Origin: an uncultured Ellagibacter sp.
Lineage (GTDB): Bacteria > Actinomycetota > Coriobacteriia > Coriobacteriales > Eggerthellaceae
DNA length: 64,000 bases
Assembly (NCBI GenBank): GCA_934663775.1
Contig: CAKUKU010000003.1
Span: 1-64,000, forward strand
Direction of reading: 5' to 3'
A program made the translations under genes and the position numbers. The notes beneath the pieces are model-generated. The model was not told where the DNA came from and did not search any database. It was given only the letters and a program-made list of their open reading frames with translations. This document shows, piece by piece, positions 42,438 to 50,631 of this stretch. The stretch's first letter is position 1. Each line of letters opens with the position of its first letter.

Positions 42438-42477
42438 GCCGCGCTTTACCCTTTCTCTTATCTTCTTTACAGTGTAG

Positions 42478-42552
42478 CTTAACTTTCGTTAAGTTCTTAC
42501 TGAATGTAATTCTATAGAGTAAATTGTTTACCATCAATAAAGTTCTAACTTT
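42478..42552. promoter_or_regulatory. Operator region between the island operon and its LacI-type regulator
   Basis: Three short palindromes lie in this AT-rich stretch: CTTAACTTTCGTTAAG (42478-42493), GTAAATTGTTTAC (42519-42531) and AAAGTTCTAACTTT (42539-42552). They are the candidate binding sites for the divergent LacI-family protein. TATAGA/TATAGAG-like -10s lie between them on both strands. Confidence 0.55.
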
Positions 42553-42610
42553 ATTTTTGTTAAGTGTCTGGTAGAATGCCCATGAAGCAAAACGTCGGGA
42601 AGGGCATGGG

Positions 42611-43642
42611 ATGAGGCTCAAGAACAAGGACATAGCGCAGATGCTCGGCATATCGGTCACGGCGGTGTCGCTTGCCATCAACGGCAAGCCGGGGGTGTCG
42701 GACGATACGCGGCGCAAAGTGCTCGCGCTCGTCGCCGACAGCAACCAGCGCGCGCTAGAGGGGGTCATGGCCAAGGTGGAGAAGGCCGGCAGCGTCGCCT
42801 TCGTCGTGCACAAGGCGCACGGCGCCGTCATCAACGAGAACCAGTTCTTCTCGAACCTCGTCGAGGTCGTGCAGCAGGAGGCCCAGGCGCGCGGCTACTC
42901 GCTAACCATCGTGCACTACCGCCCCGGCCAGGACATGGACGCACATCTGGAGTACGTGGGCAACCTCGCCCCCGACGGGCTGCTCCTCCAGGCAACGGAG
43001 CTCACGGAGGAGGCGCTGCGGCGCTACCTGGAGCTGGGGCTGCCCACGGTTCTGCTCGACGGCTACTTCGACCTCGAGCCGGTCGACTCGGTGACGCTCG
43101 ACGACCAGACGTCGATCTACCGGGCCTACGCGTACGCCCGGGACATGGGCCACGAGCGCATCGGCTTCCTCGCTGGCACGCCGCGCATCAAGAACTTCGA
43201 GCACCACCTGGACGGCTTCTGGAAGGGCGTGCACGACCTGGGGCCCGCGGGCGCCGACCATCCCGTCGTCGAGCTCGGCTGCACGTTCGAGGAGGCGCGG
43301 CGCGACATGGCCGCCTTCCTCGCGAATCCGCCCGACGGTTTCCGGATGCCCACGTGCCTGATCGCCGACCTCGACAACATCGCGCTCGGCGCCATGCGGG
43401 CGCTCAAGGACGCGGGCTACTCCATCCCCGGGGACGTGTCGGTCATCGGCTACGGCAACACGGGCATTGCCGCCATCAGCGAGCCGCCCCTCACCACCAC
43501 CCAGATCGAGATGTACGAGAGCGGTCGCCTCGCCATGAGCCTGCTCGCCGAGCGCATGCGAAACCCGCACAAGGCCGCCGTCACGACGACGATGGTCTCC
43601 TCGTACCTCGTCGAGCGCGGCAGCGTCCGCCGCCTGATCTAG
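42611..43642 (+). CDS. LacI-family transcriptional regulator
   Basis: 343 residues. N-terminal helix-turn-helix NKDIAQMLGISVTAVSLAIN and hinge-like SDDTRRKVLALV, followed by a periplasmic-binding-protein-like ligand domain (GSVAFVVHKAHG, DGLLLQATE, PGDVSVIGYGNTGIAA). Ligand probably a sugar or related small molecule. ATG 42611 has GGGAAGGGC upstream. Divergent from the alcohol dehydrogenase operon, which it presumably controls through the palindromes between them. Confidence 0.95.
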   Translation: MRLKNKDIAQMLGISVTAVSLAINGKPGVSDDTRRKVLALVADSNQRALEGVMAKVEKAGSVAFVVHKAHGAVINENQFFSNLVEVVQQEAQARGYSLTIVHYRPGQDMDAHLEYVGNLAPDGLLLQATELTEEALRRYLELGLPTVLLDGYFDLEPVDSVTLDDQTSIYRAYAYARDMGHERIGFLAGTPRIKNFEHHLDGFWKGVHDLGPAGADHPVVELGCTFEEARRDMAAFLANPPDGFRMPTCLIADLDNIALGAMRALKDAGYSIPGDVSVIGYGNTGIAAISEPPLTTTQIEMYESGRLAMSLLAERMRNPHKAAVTTTMVSSYLVERGSVRRLI

Positions 43643-43684
43643 CGATTCGCGCCTTTGAACATGCCCGCATGCTCTATCCGCCTG

Positions 43685-43713
43685 TATAATGGTCGGGTTG
43701 CAAACCCCGACCA
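43685..43713 (+). promoter_or_regulatory. TATAAT box and TGGTCGGG palindrome ahead of the methylase stub
   Basis: TATAAT (43685-43690) overlaps the first base of TGGTCGGG (43690-43697), which pairs with CCCGACCA (43706-43713). GGAG at 43719-43722 then precedes GTG 43731. It looks like the intact control region of a restriction-modification gene. Confidence 0.5.
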
Positions 43714-43730
43714 TGACCGGAGCAGATACC

Positions 43731-43829
43731 GTGGCAAAGAACAAGAGCCTGAACGCCGCCGCCAAAGCCAAGGTACGTTCAACACCGATGTGCACGCACG
43801 ACGTAAATCGTGGTGCACATCGGTGTTGA
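43731..43829 (+). pseudogene. 5' stub of an adenine-specific (EcoRI-type) methyltransferase gene
   Basis: GTG 43731 encodes MAKNKSLNAAAKAK, the typical opening of EcoRI-family adenine methyltransferases (normally over 300 residues). Homology breaks exactly where the 22-bp inverted repeat begins at 43774, and the frame stops at 43829. A remnant. Confidence 0.5.
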
Positions 43830-43834
43830 ACGTA
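43774..43834. repeat. 61-bp near-perfect hairpin
   Basis: Arms 43774-43795 and 43813-43834 are perfect over 22 bp; the loop itself can form CACGA/TCGTG. Only about six bases remain unpaired plus one bulge. It interrupts the methyltransferase stub. Confidence 0.85.
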
Positions 43835-43848
43835 GACAGCGGAGGCCG

Positions 43849-43972
43849 TTTTGTTAAACCCCTGGTTGAATGGGATTCATTCCGGTTGTTAAGTTATAGG
43901 TTGAAAACAAGCAGAGTCTCCAGCAACATTCAACCTGCGGTTTAACAATCTTCAACCAGTAATTTTACATAC
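43849..43972. repeat. Right-end iterons of the island (4 copies)
   Basis: Two copies on the plus strand (43849-43871, 43884-43906) and two on the minus strand (about 43928-43950, 43950-43972), consensus TTGTTAAacnncTGGTTGAa. The outermost, GTATGTAAAATTACTGGTTG on the minus strand, mirrors the first left-end copy. Confidence 0.85.
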
Positions 43973-43974
43973 CC

Positions 43975-43982
43975 GTAATTTG
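43975..43982. repeat. Right copy of 8-bp target duplication
   Basis: GTAATTTG, identical to 39412-39419, directly after the inverted terminus. Confidence 0.85.
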
Positions 43983-44006
43983 ATACCTGCTTGAAAAGGT
44001 GGTCTC

Positions 44007-44615
44007 ATGGCTCGTCTCTCCGACTCGATCGCAGTTACGGCTTCTGTCCTTAAAAAGGGACAGCCGGCGATTTTTCCCACCGAAACGGTGTACGGGCTGG
44101 GCGTTTCGGTGGAGCATGCCGCAACGCCCCAGGTCCTCTACGACCTGAAGCGTCGCGATCGGAAAAAACCCATCTCGTGGCTCATTTCTCGACAAGACGA
44201 CCTCGTCCGTTTCGGTCGCTGTGTGCCGGATTTCGCCTTCGTGCTCGCCCGGACGTTCTGGCCGGGCCCGCTCACGCTTATCGTGAAGGCGTCGGTGGAG
44301 GTGCCCGAGGCGTTCCAATCGAAGGAAGGGACCATCGGTCTGCGCATGCCGAACAATCCCTGCGCGCTTGAGCTCATCGACGCGGTGGGGTGCCCACTCG
44401 CGACGACTTCGGCGAATATATCGGGCGAGCGCTCCGCAAGCTCGTTCGCCGAGCTTGACCCTGCGCTTTGCGCCCGGGTCGCGGCCGTGCTCTCCGATGG
44501 GGTCGACGGTGGCAAAAGCGGCGTCGCCTCGACCGTTATCGACTGCACGCAGGACCACCCCCTGATCGTGCGCGAGGGCGCCATTACCGTCGCGGATATC
44601 AATTCCCTTTCATAG
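44007..44615 (+). CDS. tsaC: L-threonylcarbamoyladenylate synthase
   Basis: 202 residues, YrdC/Sua5 fold. IFPTETVYGLG, KRRDRKKPISWL, FWPGPLTLIVKA and PLATTSANISGE are the family signatures. Makes threonylcarbamoyl-AMP for the t6A37 modification of tRNAs reading ANN codons, an essential step in most bacteria. No Sua5 C-terminal domain. AAAAGGTGG precedes ATG 44007. The island ends 32 nt upstream, so its expression now probably depends on a promoter in the island. Confidence 0.96.
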   Translation: MARLSDSIAVTASVLKKGQPAIFPTETVYGLGVSVEHAATPQVLYDLKRRDRKKPISWLISRQDDLVRFGRCVPDFAFVLARTFWPGPLTLIVKASVEVPEAFQSKEGTIGLRMPNNPCALELIDAVGCPLATTSANISGERSASSFAELDPALCARVAAVLSDGVDGGKSGVASTVIDCTQDHPLIVREGAITVADINSLS

Positions 44616-44693
44616 GGTTGCCTGCTTGCGCGGCTCGCCAGGCCGCTATACTGATGCTTGCTGGGGAAGTTGCTTCTGCTCAAGGAGGGTCTC

Positions 44694-45659
44694 GTGTCCA
44701 AACCGGTTGAGAAGTTGTCGATAGGCTTTAGGTCGTACGATCGGTCTTCCCAGATCAAAGGCGTGCTGTGGCAGCCTGTCGTCACCCACGGCTCATCTTC
44801 CGCCGCACCGCGTGCTATCGTGCAGATCGTGCATGGAATGGCGGAACACAGCGGTCGCTACGAAGAGTTCGCCCGCTATTTGGTCGATGCGGGTTTTGCG
44901 GTGTGCGCCCACGACCACATCGGGCACGGCCGCTCGGTCGCCGATCCGATGGATTTGGGACATATGCCGCTTGATCAGGGGAAAGACACCCTTATCGAAG
45001 ACGTCCACGAGCTGCGCAAGACGGTGAGCGCGCGCTTCTCGCGCAAGACCCCCTACTTCATCTTCGGGCACTCCATGGGGAGCTACGTCACGCGCGCATA
45101 TCTCTCCCGCCATGCGGAGGGTCTTGCGGGCGCCATCATCTGCGGCACCGGAAACGAGCCTGTCGTCAAGTCGAAGATGGGGCACGCGCTCGCGTCCCGC
45201 GTTGCCGCCAAGCAGGGAGAACGCACGCGCAGCAAGCTGCTCCACAACTTGGCTGACGGGTCGTTCTCGAAGGCCGTCAAGCATGCGCGCACGCCGGTTG
45301 ATTGGCTTTCCACCGATCCCGCGGTTGTCGACGCCTACCTCGCCGACGAGCTGTGCGGCCAGATGTTCACGGCCGGCGCCTACGCCACGCTCACGAGCCT
45401 CACCTCCGAGACGGCCACGCTCGATTCGGCGCTCGCCATCCCGCCTGATTTGCCCGTCCTGTTCATCGCCGGCGCGCTCGACCCGGTGGGGAACAAGGGG
45501 CGCGGCGTGAAGAGCGCGGCGGCCCTGTTCGAGCGCGCCGGTATCACCGACGTCGAAGTGAAGCTCTACAAGGGTATGCGCCACGAAATCCTGAACGAAC
45601 CGGGAAAGCGGCAGGTCTACGACGATGTGCTTGCCTGGGTCGACCGTCATATGGGTTGA
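44694..45659 (+). CDS. Alpha/beta hydrolase, monoacylglycerol-lipase-like (serine aminopeptidase S33 type)
   Basis: 321 residues. Oxyanion region HGMAEHSGRYEEFA, nucleophile elbow GHSMGS, acid in AGALDPVGNKG and His in YKGMRHEIL. HGMAEHSGRY and DHIGHGRS are typical of monoacylglycerol lipases and lysophospholipases. GTG 44694 follows AAGGAGG by 5 nt. The next gene, glpK, uses glycerol, the product of such hydrolysis, which supports a lipid-degrading role. Confidence 0.9.
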   Translation: MSKPVEKLSIGFRSYDRSSQIKGVLWQPVVTHGSSSAAPRAIVQIVHGMAEHSGRYEEFARYLVDAGFAVCAHDHIGHGRSVADPMDLGHMPLDQGKDTLIEDVHELRKTVSARFSRKTPYFIFGHSMGSYVTRAYLSRHAEGLAGAIICGTGNEPVVKSKMGHALASRVAAKQGERTRSKLLHNLADGSFSKAVKHARTPVDWLSTDPAVVDAYLADELCGQMFTAGAYATLTSLTSETATLDSALAIPPDLPVLFIAGALDPVGNKGRGVKSAAALFERAGITDVEVKLYKGMRHEILNEPGKRQVYDDVLAWVDRHMG

Positions 45660-45727
45660 TTCGCCCGCCGCCCGTCCTGCCCGCTCCACTCGCCCCGTCC
45701 GCCCTTCAGCTCCTCAAGGAGATGCCA

Positions 45728-47224
45728 ATGTCGAAATCCTACGTTGTCGCGCTCGATCAGGGAACCACGTCGTCCCGCGCCATGCTCGTCGACAAGCTCG
45801 GGCGCGTCGTCGACGTGGTGCAAAACCCGTTCCCGCAGATCTTCCCCGAGCCAGGCTGGGTGGAGCACGACCCGCGCGATATCCTGTCCTCCCAGCTCGG
45901 GGCGCTGACCGAGCTGCTCGTGTCGAACGATCTTGAACTGAGCGACATCGACTCGATCGGCATCACCAACCAGCGCGAGACCACGGTGGTGTGGAATCGC
46001 GAGACCGGTCAGCCGGTGGCGAACGCGATTGTGTGGCAATGCCGCCGCACGGCGCCCATTATCGAGAAGCTGTGCGGAGATCACGTTATCGCTGCGGAAG
46101 TCACGCGCCGCACGGGCCTCATTCCCGACGCGTACTTCTCGGCAAGCAAGATCCGCTGGATCTTAGACAACGTTCCCGGCGCCCGCGAGGACGCGCTGCA
46201 GGGCAAACTCGCCTTCGGCACGATTGACTCATGGCTTTTGTGGGCGCTCACGCAGGGCGAGGTGCATGCGACCGACGTCACCAATGCGAGCCGCACGATG
46301 CTCTTCAATATCCACGACATGAAATGGGACCCGTGGTTGCTCGACCTGTTCGACATCCCCGCGTCCATGCTCCCCGAAGTACGCCCCTCATCAGGAGATT
46401 TCGGGGTGACGAAGAACCCTGCCGCCTTCCCGGGCGTGCCCATCCGCGGCGTCGCGGGCGATCAGCAAGCGGCGCTGTTCGGGCAGTGCTGCTTTGCTCC
46501 CGGCCAGGCGAAAAACACCTACGGCACGGGGTGCTTCCTCCTGATGAACACGGGGCACGAGGCTTGCGAGTCTAAAAACGGCCTGGTCACCACCGTCGCG
46601 GCGAGTGCGCCGGGAACGAAGGGCCCTGAATACGCCCTCGAGGGCAGCGTGTTCATGGCCGGTGCGCTTCTGCAGTGGCTGCGCGACAACATGGGGCTTG
46701 TCGATGACGTCGCCGACACCTGCGAGATCGCGCGCAGCGTCGAGAGCACTGAAGGCGTCTACATCGTGCCCGCGTTCACCGGCCTCGGCGCCCCGTACTG
46801 GGACGCCGAGGCTCGTGGCGCGGTCGTCGGTCTCACGCGCGGGTCGACGCGAGCCCACTTCATCCGCGCGGCGCTCGAATCGCTTGCCTACCAAGTGCAC
46901 GATTTGGTGGTGGCGATGGAGGCCGACTCGGGTGTGTCGCTCTCCGAGCTCAACGTCGACGGGGGAGCGTCGAAAAACGACTTCCTCATGCAGTTCCAAT
47001 GCGATATGCTGCGCACGTCGCTGCATCGCCCGCAGAACGCGGAGACCACAGCGGTGGGGGCGGCGTATCTCGCGGGCCTCTCGACGGGCTTCTGGGAAAG
47101 CACCGACCAGCTGCGCGATCTGCGGCAATCCGACGACGTGTACGAGCCGCAGATGGACCACACGCGCCACGCGGAGCTGCTCGAGGGATGGCGCCGCGCG
47201 GTGGAACACACGAAGACGAAGTAA
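45728..47224 (+). CDS. glpK: Glycerol kinase
   Basis: 498 residues, full length. FGGY kinase with DQGTTSSRAMLVDKLGRVV, SIGITNQRETTVVWNRETG, GVAGDQQAALFGQ and KNTYGTGCFLLMNTG. Phosphorylates glycerol to sn-glycerol 3-phosphate. AAGGAG lies 6 nt before ATG 45728. 68 nt after the hydrolase gene, with no glpF or glpD in the window. Confidence 0.97.
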   Translation: MSKSYVVALDQGTTSSRAMLVDKLGRVVDVVQNPFPQIFPEPGWVEHDPRDILSSQLGALTELLVSNDLELSDIDSIGITNQRETTVVWNRETGQPVANAIVWQCRRTAPIIEKLCGDHVIAAEVTRRTGLIPDAYFSASKIRWILDNVPGAREDALQGKLAFGTIDSWLLWALTQGEVHATDVTNASRTMLFNIHDMKWDPWLLDLFDIPASMLPEVRPSSGDFGVTKNPAAFPGVPIRGVAGDQQAALFGQCCFAPGQAKNTYGTGCFLLMNTGHEACESKNGLVTTVAASAPGTKGPEYALEGSVFMAGALLQWLRDNMGLVDDVADTCEIARSVESTEGVYIVPAFTGLGAPYWDAEARGAVVGLTRGSTRAHFIRAALESLAYQVHDLVVAMEADSGVSLSELNVDGGASKNDFLMQFQCDMLRTSLHRPQNAETTAVGAAYLAGLSTGFWESTDQLRDLRQSDDVYEPQMDHTRHAELLEGWRRAVEHTKTK

Positions 47225-47254
47225 GTAACCTTGCGAAATAAGGGAGTGGAGAAC

Positions 47255-47692
47255 ATGATCATCAGTATCGCAAGCGATCACGCGGGCTTCGAACAGAAGC
47301 AGCTTCTGGCCGCCTATCTCAAGGAGAAAGGCTACGAGGTGCACGATTTGGGCCCCGACAGCGACGACCGCGTCGATTACCCCGACTTCGCCGCCAAGGT
47401 CGCCCACGAGGTGGCAGACGGCGCGGCGACCTGCGGCGTGCTCGTGTGCGGCACGGGAATCGGCATGGCCGTGGCCGCCAACAAGATTCACGGCATCCGC
47501 GCGGTCAACGCCATCAACACGCAGTTCGCCGAGCTGTGCCGCGAGCACAACGACGCCAACATCGTGACGCTGTCCGGCCGCTTCGTCGACGTGGAGGAGA
47601 ACAAGCGCATCCTCGACGTGTTTTTGTCCACCGGCTTCGGCGGAGGCCGTCACGCCGGTCGTGTCGCGAAGATCATGGCGCTTGAGAATTAA
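47255..47692 (+). CDS. rpiB: Ribose-5-phosphate isomerase B
   Basis: 145 residues. SDHAGFEQKQ at the N-terminus, catalytic Cys in LVCGTGIGMAVAANK and the conserved REHNDANIVTLSGR. Interconverts ribose 5-phosphate and ribulose 5-phosphate in the pentose phosphate pathway. ATG 47255, 30 nt after glpK. Confidence 0.96.
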   Translation: MIISIASDHAGFEQKQLLAAYLKEKGYEVHDLGPDSDDRVDYPDFAAKVAHEVADGAATCGVLVCGTGIGMAVAANKIHGIRAVNAINTQFAELCREHNDANIVTLSGRFVDVEENKRILDVFLSTGFGGGRHAGRVAKIMALEN

Positions 47693-47761
47693 CCTCGCTG
47701 ACACCTTATTGTGCTAAAGTTGGCTTCATACACGTAACGAGGCTCTGGAAGGGGCAATATC

Positions 47762-49018
47762 ATGGCGTTGCAATATGTAGGTGAAAGCGATCCCGAAATC
47801 GCCGATGCGCTTCGCGCTGAGCTGGGCAGACAGCGCACGAGTGTCGAGCTGATCGCATCTGAGAACTTCACGAGCCCTGCCGTCATGGAGGCCATGGGCA
47901 GCGTGCTCACCAACAAGTACGCGGAAGGCTATCCCGGGAAGCGCTACTACGGTGGATGCGAGAAGGTCGACATCGTCGAGAACCTCGCGCGCGATCGCGC
48001 CTGCAAGCTCTACGGCGCCAAGTTCGCGAACGTCCAGCCCCATTCGGGCGCGAACGCGAACCTGGCGGCGTACTTCGCGCTGATCAAACCCGGCGACACC
48101 ATCTTGGGCATGGGCCTCGATAACGGCGGCCACCTCACTCATGGTAGCCCCGCGAACTTCTCCGGCAAGCTCTATCATGCGGAATCCTACGGCGTCGACC
48201 CGGAAACCGAGGTCATCGACTACGACGCGCTTCTCGAAAAGGCGAAGGAGGTCCGCCCGAAGGTCATCGTCGGCGGCGCTTCCGCCTATCCTCGCACGAT
48301 CGACTTCCCGCGCATGGCGGAAATCGCCCATGAAGTGGGCGCCTACCTCGTGGTGGACATGGCCCACATCGCAGGCCTCGTTGCCACGGGCGCGCACCCG
48401 AGCCCTGTGCCCTACGCCGACATCGTGACCTCCACCAGCCACAAGACGCTGCGCGGTCCGCGCGGCGGCTTCATCTTGACGAATTCCGAGGAGCTCTTCA
48501 AGAAGATCAACTCTGCCGTGTTCCCCGGCTCGCAGGGCGGCCCGCTCATGCATGTTATCGCCGGCAAGGCGGTCGCGTTCGGCGAGGCGCTCAAACCCGA
48601 GTTCAAAACCTACATCGACCATGTGGTCGAGAACGCGAAGGCGCTCGGCCAGGGCATGATCGACGGCGGCCTGCGCCTGGTGTCGGGCGGCACGGACAAC
48701 CATCTTTGTCTCGTGGATCTCACGCCCGCCGACGTCACCGGCAAGGACGCCGAGAAGCTGCTCGAGCGCGTCGGCCTCACGGTGAACAAGAACACCATCC
48801 CCAACGAGCAGCGCAGCCCCTTCGTGGCGAGCGGCATTCGCGTCGGGTCCGCTGCGGCAACCACGCGCGGCTTCACGAAGGACGATTTCTACGAGGTTGG
48901 CCAGTGCATTGCGGGCACGGTGTTCAACGCTGACGACGACGCGAAGCTTGCCGATATCAGGAAGAAGGTCGACGTGATGCTCGAGGCGCATCCGCTCTAC
49001 CCGGGCATCGAGTACTAG
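47762..49018 (+). CDS. glyA: Serine hydroxymethyltransferase
   Basis: 418 residues. [31 protein letters not shown] and the PLP-lysine motif [14 protein letters not shown]. Converts serine and tetrahydrofolate to glycine and methylene-tetrahydrofolate, feeding one-carbon units to thymidylate synthesis. Preceded by GAAGGGGCAATATC and ATG 47762. Monocistronic or with upp. Confidence 0.98.
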   Translation: MALQYVGESDPEIADALRAELGRQRTSVELIASENFTSPAVMEAMGSVLTNKYAEGYPGKRYYGGCEKVDIVENLARDRACKLYGAKFANVQPHSGANANLAAYFALIKPGDTILGMGLDNGGHLTHGSPANFSGKLYHAESYGVDPETEVIDYDALLEKAKEVRPKVIVGGASAYPRTIDFPRMAEIAHEVGAYLVVDMAHIAGLVATGAHPSPVPYADIVTSTSHKTLRGPRGGFILTNSEELFKKINSAVFPGSQGGPLMHVIAGKAVAFGEALKPEFKTYIDHVVENAKALGQGMIDGGLRLVSGGTDNHLCLVDLTPADVTGKDAEKLLERVGLTVNKNTIPNEQRSPFVASGIRVGSAAATTRGFTKDDFYEVGQCIAGTVFNADDDAKLADIRKKVDVMLEAHPLYPGIEY

Positions 49019-49110
49019 ATTGCGCTAGGCTTCGGGCGCTCATCGGGGCGCGGGTTTGCCAATCGCGCCCGTAAGGCGGCGCGATGCTGCTAGAATCGCA
49101 TAAAACGGTG

Positions 49111-49138
49111 GAGGGCTCACGGCTTGCCGCGGGCCCTC
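49111..49138 (+). terminator. Hairpin between glyA and upp
   Basis: GAGGGCTCACGGC (49111-49123) pairs with GCCGCGGGCCCTC (49126-49138), one mismatch, then TTCAATAAAGG. Could end glyA or attenuate upp. Confidence 0.55.
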
Positions 49139-49175
49139 TTCAATAAAGGAGAACCTCGGTCGAAAGAAGGTACGG

Positions 49176-49814
49176 ATGGACATCAATCGCGTTACGCTCG
49201 TCGATCACCCCATGGTGCAGCACAAGCTCTCGATCCTGCGTGACAAGACGACGTCGTGCAAACAGTTCCGCGAGCTCGTGCGAGAACTCGCCCTGTTCGA
49301 GGGCTACGAGGCGACGCGCGATCTGCCGCTTTCGGACGTCGATGTGGAAACGCCCATCTGCACGGCGCACTGCAAGCAGGTGTCGGGCAAGAAGCTTGCG
49401 GTCGTGCCCATCCTTCGCGCGGGTCTCGGCATGGTCGATGGCGTGCTCGACCTGATTCCCGCGGCGCGCGTGGGGCATCTGGGCATGTACCGAAATGAGG
49501 AGACCCACGAGCCGGTTCCCTACTACGACAAGATGCCTGAAGATATCGCCAACCGCACGGTGCTCGTGGTCGACCCGATGCTTGCGACGGGCGGCTCGAT
49601 CATCTCGGCGGTGAGCTACCTGCGTGGCCGCGGCGTCGCCGGCGTGATCAAACTCATGGTGCTCGTTGCGGCGCCGGAGGGCATCGAGGCCGTTCTCGCC
49701 GCCGACGACAACGTGCACATCTACACCTGCGCTATCGACGAGGGGCTCAATTCCGCCGCCTACATCGTCCCCGGTCTCGGCGACGCCGGCGACCGCATCT
49801 TCGGGACAAAGTAG
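49176..49814 (+). CDS. upp: Uracil phosphoribosyltransferase
   Basis: 212 residues. PRPP-binding loop [11 protein letters not shown], uracil-binding C-terminal region [26 protein letters not shown]. Salvages uracil to UMP. GAAAGAAGGTACGG precedes ATG 49176. Next gene, dCMP deaminase, is also in pyrimidine metabolism. Confidence 0.98.
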   Translation: MDINRVTLVDHPMVQHKLSILRDKTTSCKQFRELVRELALFEGYEATRDLPLSDVDVETPICTAHCKQVSGKKLAVVPILRAGLGMVDGVLDLIPAARVGHLGMYRNEETHEPVPYYDKMPEDIANRTVLVVDPMLATGGSIISAVSYLRGRGVAGVIKLMVLVAAPEGIEAVLAADDNVHIYTCAIDEGLNSAAYIVPGLGDAGDRIFGTK

Positions 49815-49824
49815 GTGAATGGGA

Positions 49825-49929
49825 GAGAACTCGGCGGCGCTCACGAAGCGAGTTCCGCACGAGCCGAACAGCCCAGTGGGCTGTTCGTGCGAGCAGGACT
49901 GCCGAGCGACTGAGCGTTGCCGAGTTCTC
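49825..49929. repeat. Nested palindromic element D
   Basis: 19-bp arms (49825-49843 with 49911-49929) pair completely in plus-strand RNA if two G.U pairs are allowed. The interior carries GAACAGCCC/GGGCTGTTC within GCAC/GTGC, and AGTTCCGCA and GGACTG in common with element B. It fills the upp to dCMP-deaminase spacer 11 nt after the upp stop. Confidence 0.8.
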
Positions 49930-49952
49930 GCAATGTTAGGGATGGATTTCCA

Positions 49953-50417
49953 ATGACTCAAGACAAAAGACCCAGCTGGGACGAGTACTTCATGACGCTT
50001 GCCAACCAGGTTGCCACGCGCACGACGTGCATGCGGCGCGGGGTGGGGGCCGTCATCGTGAAGGAGCGCCGCATCCTCGCGACGGGATACAACGGCGTGC
50101 CAGCGGGACTTGCGCACTGCGCCGAGACCGGATGTCTGCGCCAGCAGCTCGGCGTTCCCTCGGGGCAGCGCCATGAAATCTGTCGCGGGCTTCATGCCGA
50201 GCAGAACGCCATCATTCAGGCGGCACGCTACGGAATCAACATCGCGGGCGCTTCCATCTACGTGAACACGCAGCCCTGCGTCGTGTGCGCGAAGATGCTC
50301 ATCAACGCCGATATTGAGGAAATCGTGTACCAGAATCCCTATCCCGATGAGCTCGCCATGTCGATGCTCGAGGAGGCGGGAATCAAGCTGCGAGTGTTCG
50401 AGCCAGTGAACAATTAG
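49953..50417 (+). CDS. dCMP deaminase (ComEB-like)
   Basis: 154 residues. Zinc-site motifs HAEQNAI and PCVVCAKM, as in deoxycytidylate deaminases. Makes dUMP for thymidylate synthesis. The CRRG-type [14 protein letters not shown] is typical of the family. ATG 49953 is preceded by GGGATGG. The element D palindrome directly upstream may influence its leader. Confidence 0.93.
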   Translation: MTQDKRPSWDEYFMTLANQVATRTTCMRRGVGAVIVKERRILATGYNGVPAGLAHCAETGCLRQQLGVPSGQRHEICRGLHAEQNAIIQAARYGINIAGASIYVNTQPCVVCAKMLINADIEEIVYQNPYPDELAMSMLEEAGIKLRVFEPVNN

Positions 50418-50454
50418 GGGCTTGACCTCGCAAAATCGAAAGCAGAAGAATCAG

Positions 50455-50494
50455 AGGAGCGCCGCTTGCAACACGCGAGCGGCGCTCCTTTTCG
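50455..50494 (+). terminator. Terminator of the dCMP deaminase gene
   Basis: 15-nt arms (50455-50469 with 50475-50489), then TTTTC. Confidence 0.9.
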
Positions 50495-50552
50495 GTGAAA
50501 AGCAAGCAAGCTACCGCTCACCCGAAAAAAGCGCGAATTTTGAAGCGGTGTC

Positions 50553-50581
50553 TTCGAGGTATCTCCACATTCGGCTATTAT
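50553..50581 (+). promoter_or_regulatory. Promoter of the atp operon
   Basis: TTCGAG-N17-TATTAT, about 45 nt upstream of the first atp-operon gene. Confidence 0.6.
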
Positions 50582-50631
50582 ACGGAAGGCTTAAGAGGGC
50601 GCAGTATGCGCAAGGGTCAGGAAAGAAGGAC

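Larger units (their letters stand above)
39420..43974. mobile_element. Transposon-like accessory island, 4,555 bp, no transposase
   Basis: Inverted termini start GGGTATGTAAAAT at both ends (39420-39432 and 43962-43974 reversed) and an 8-bp direct repeat flanks them. Each end carries four related ~22-bp repeats. The interior has stubs of two DNA-modification genes near the ends, a four-gene operon and a LacI-type regulator. No recombinase or transposase is present, so movement would need an enzyme in trans. It separates the MGMT-like gene from tsaC. Confidence 0.85.
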
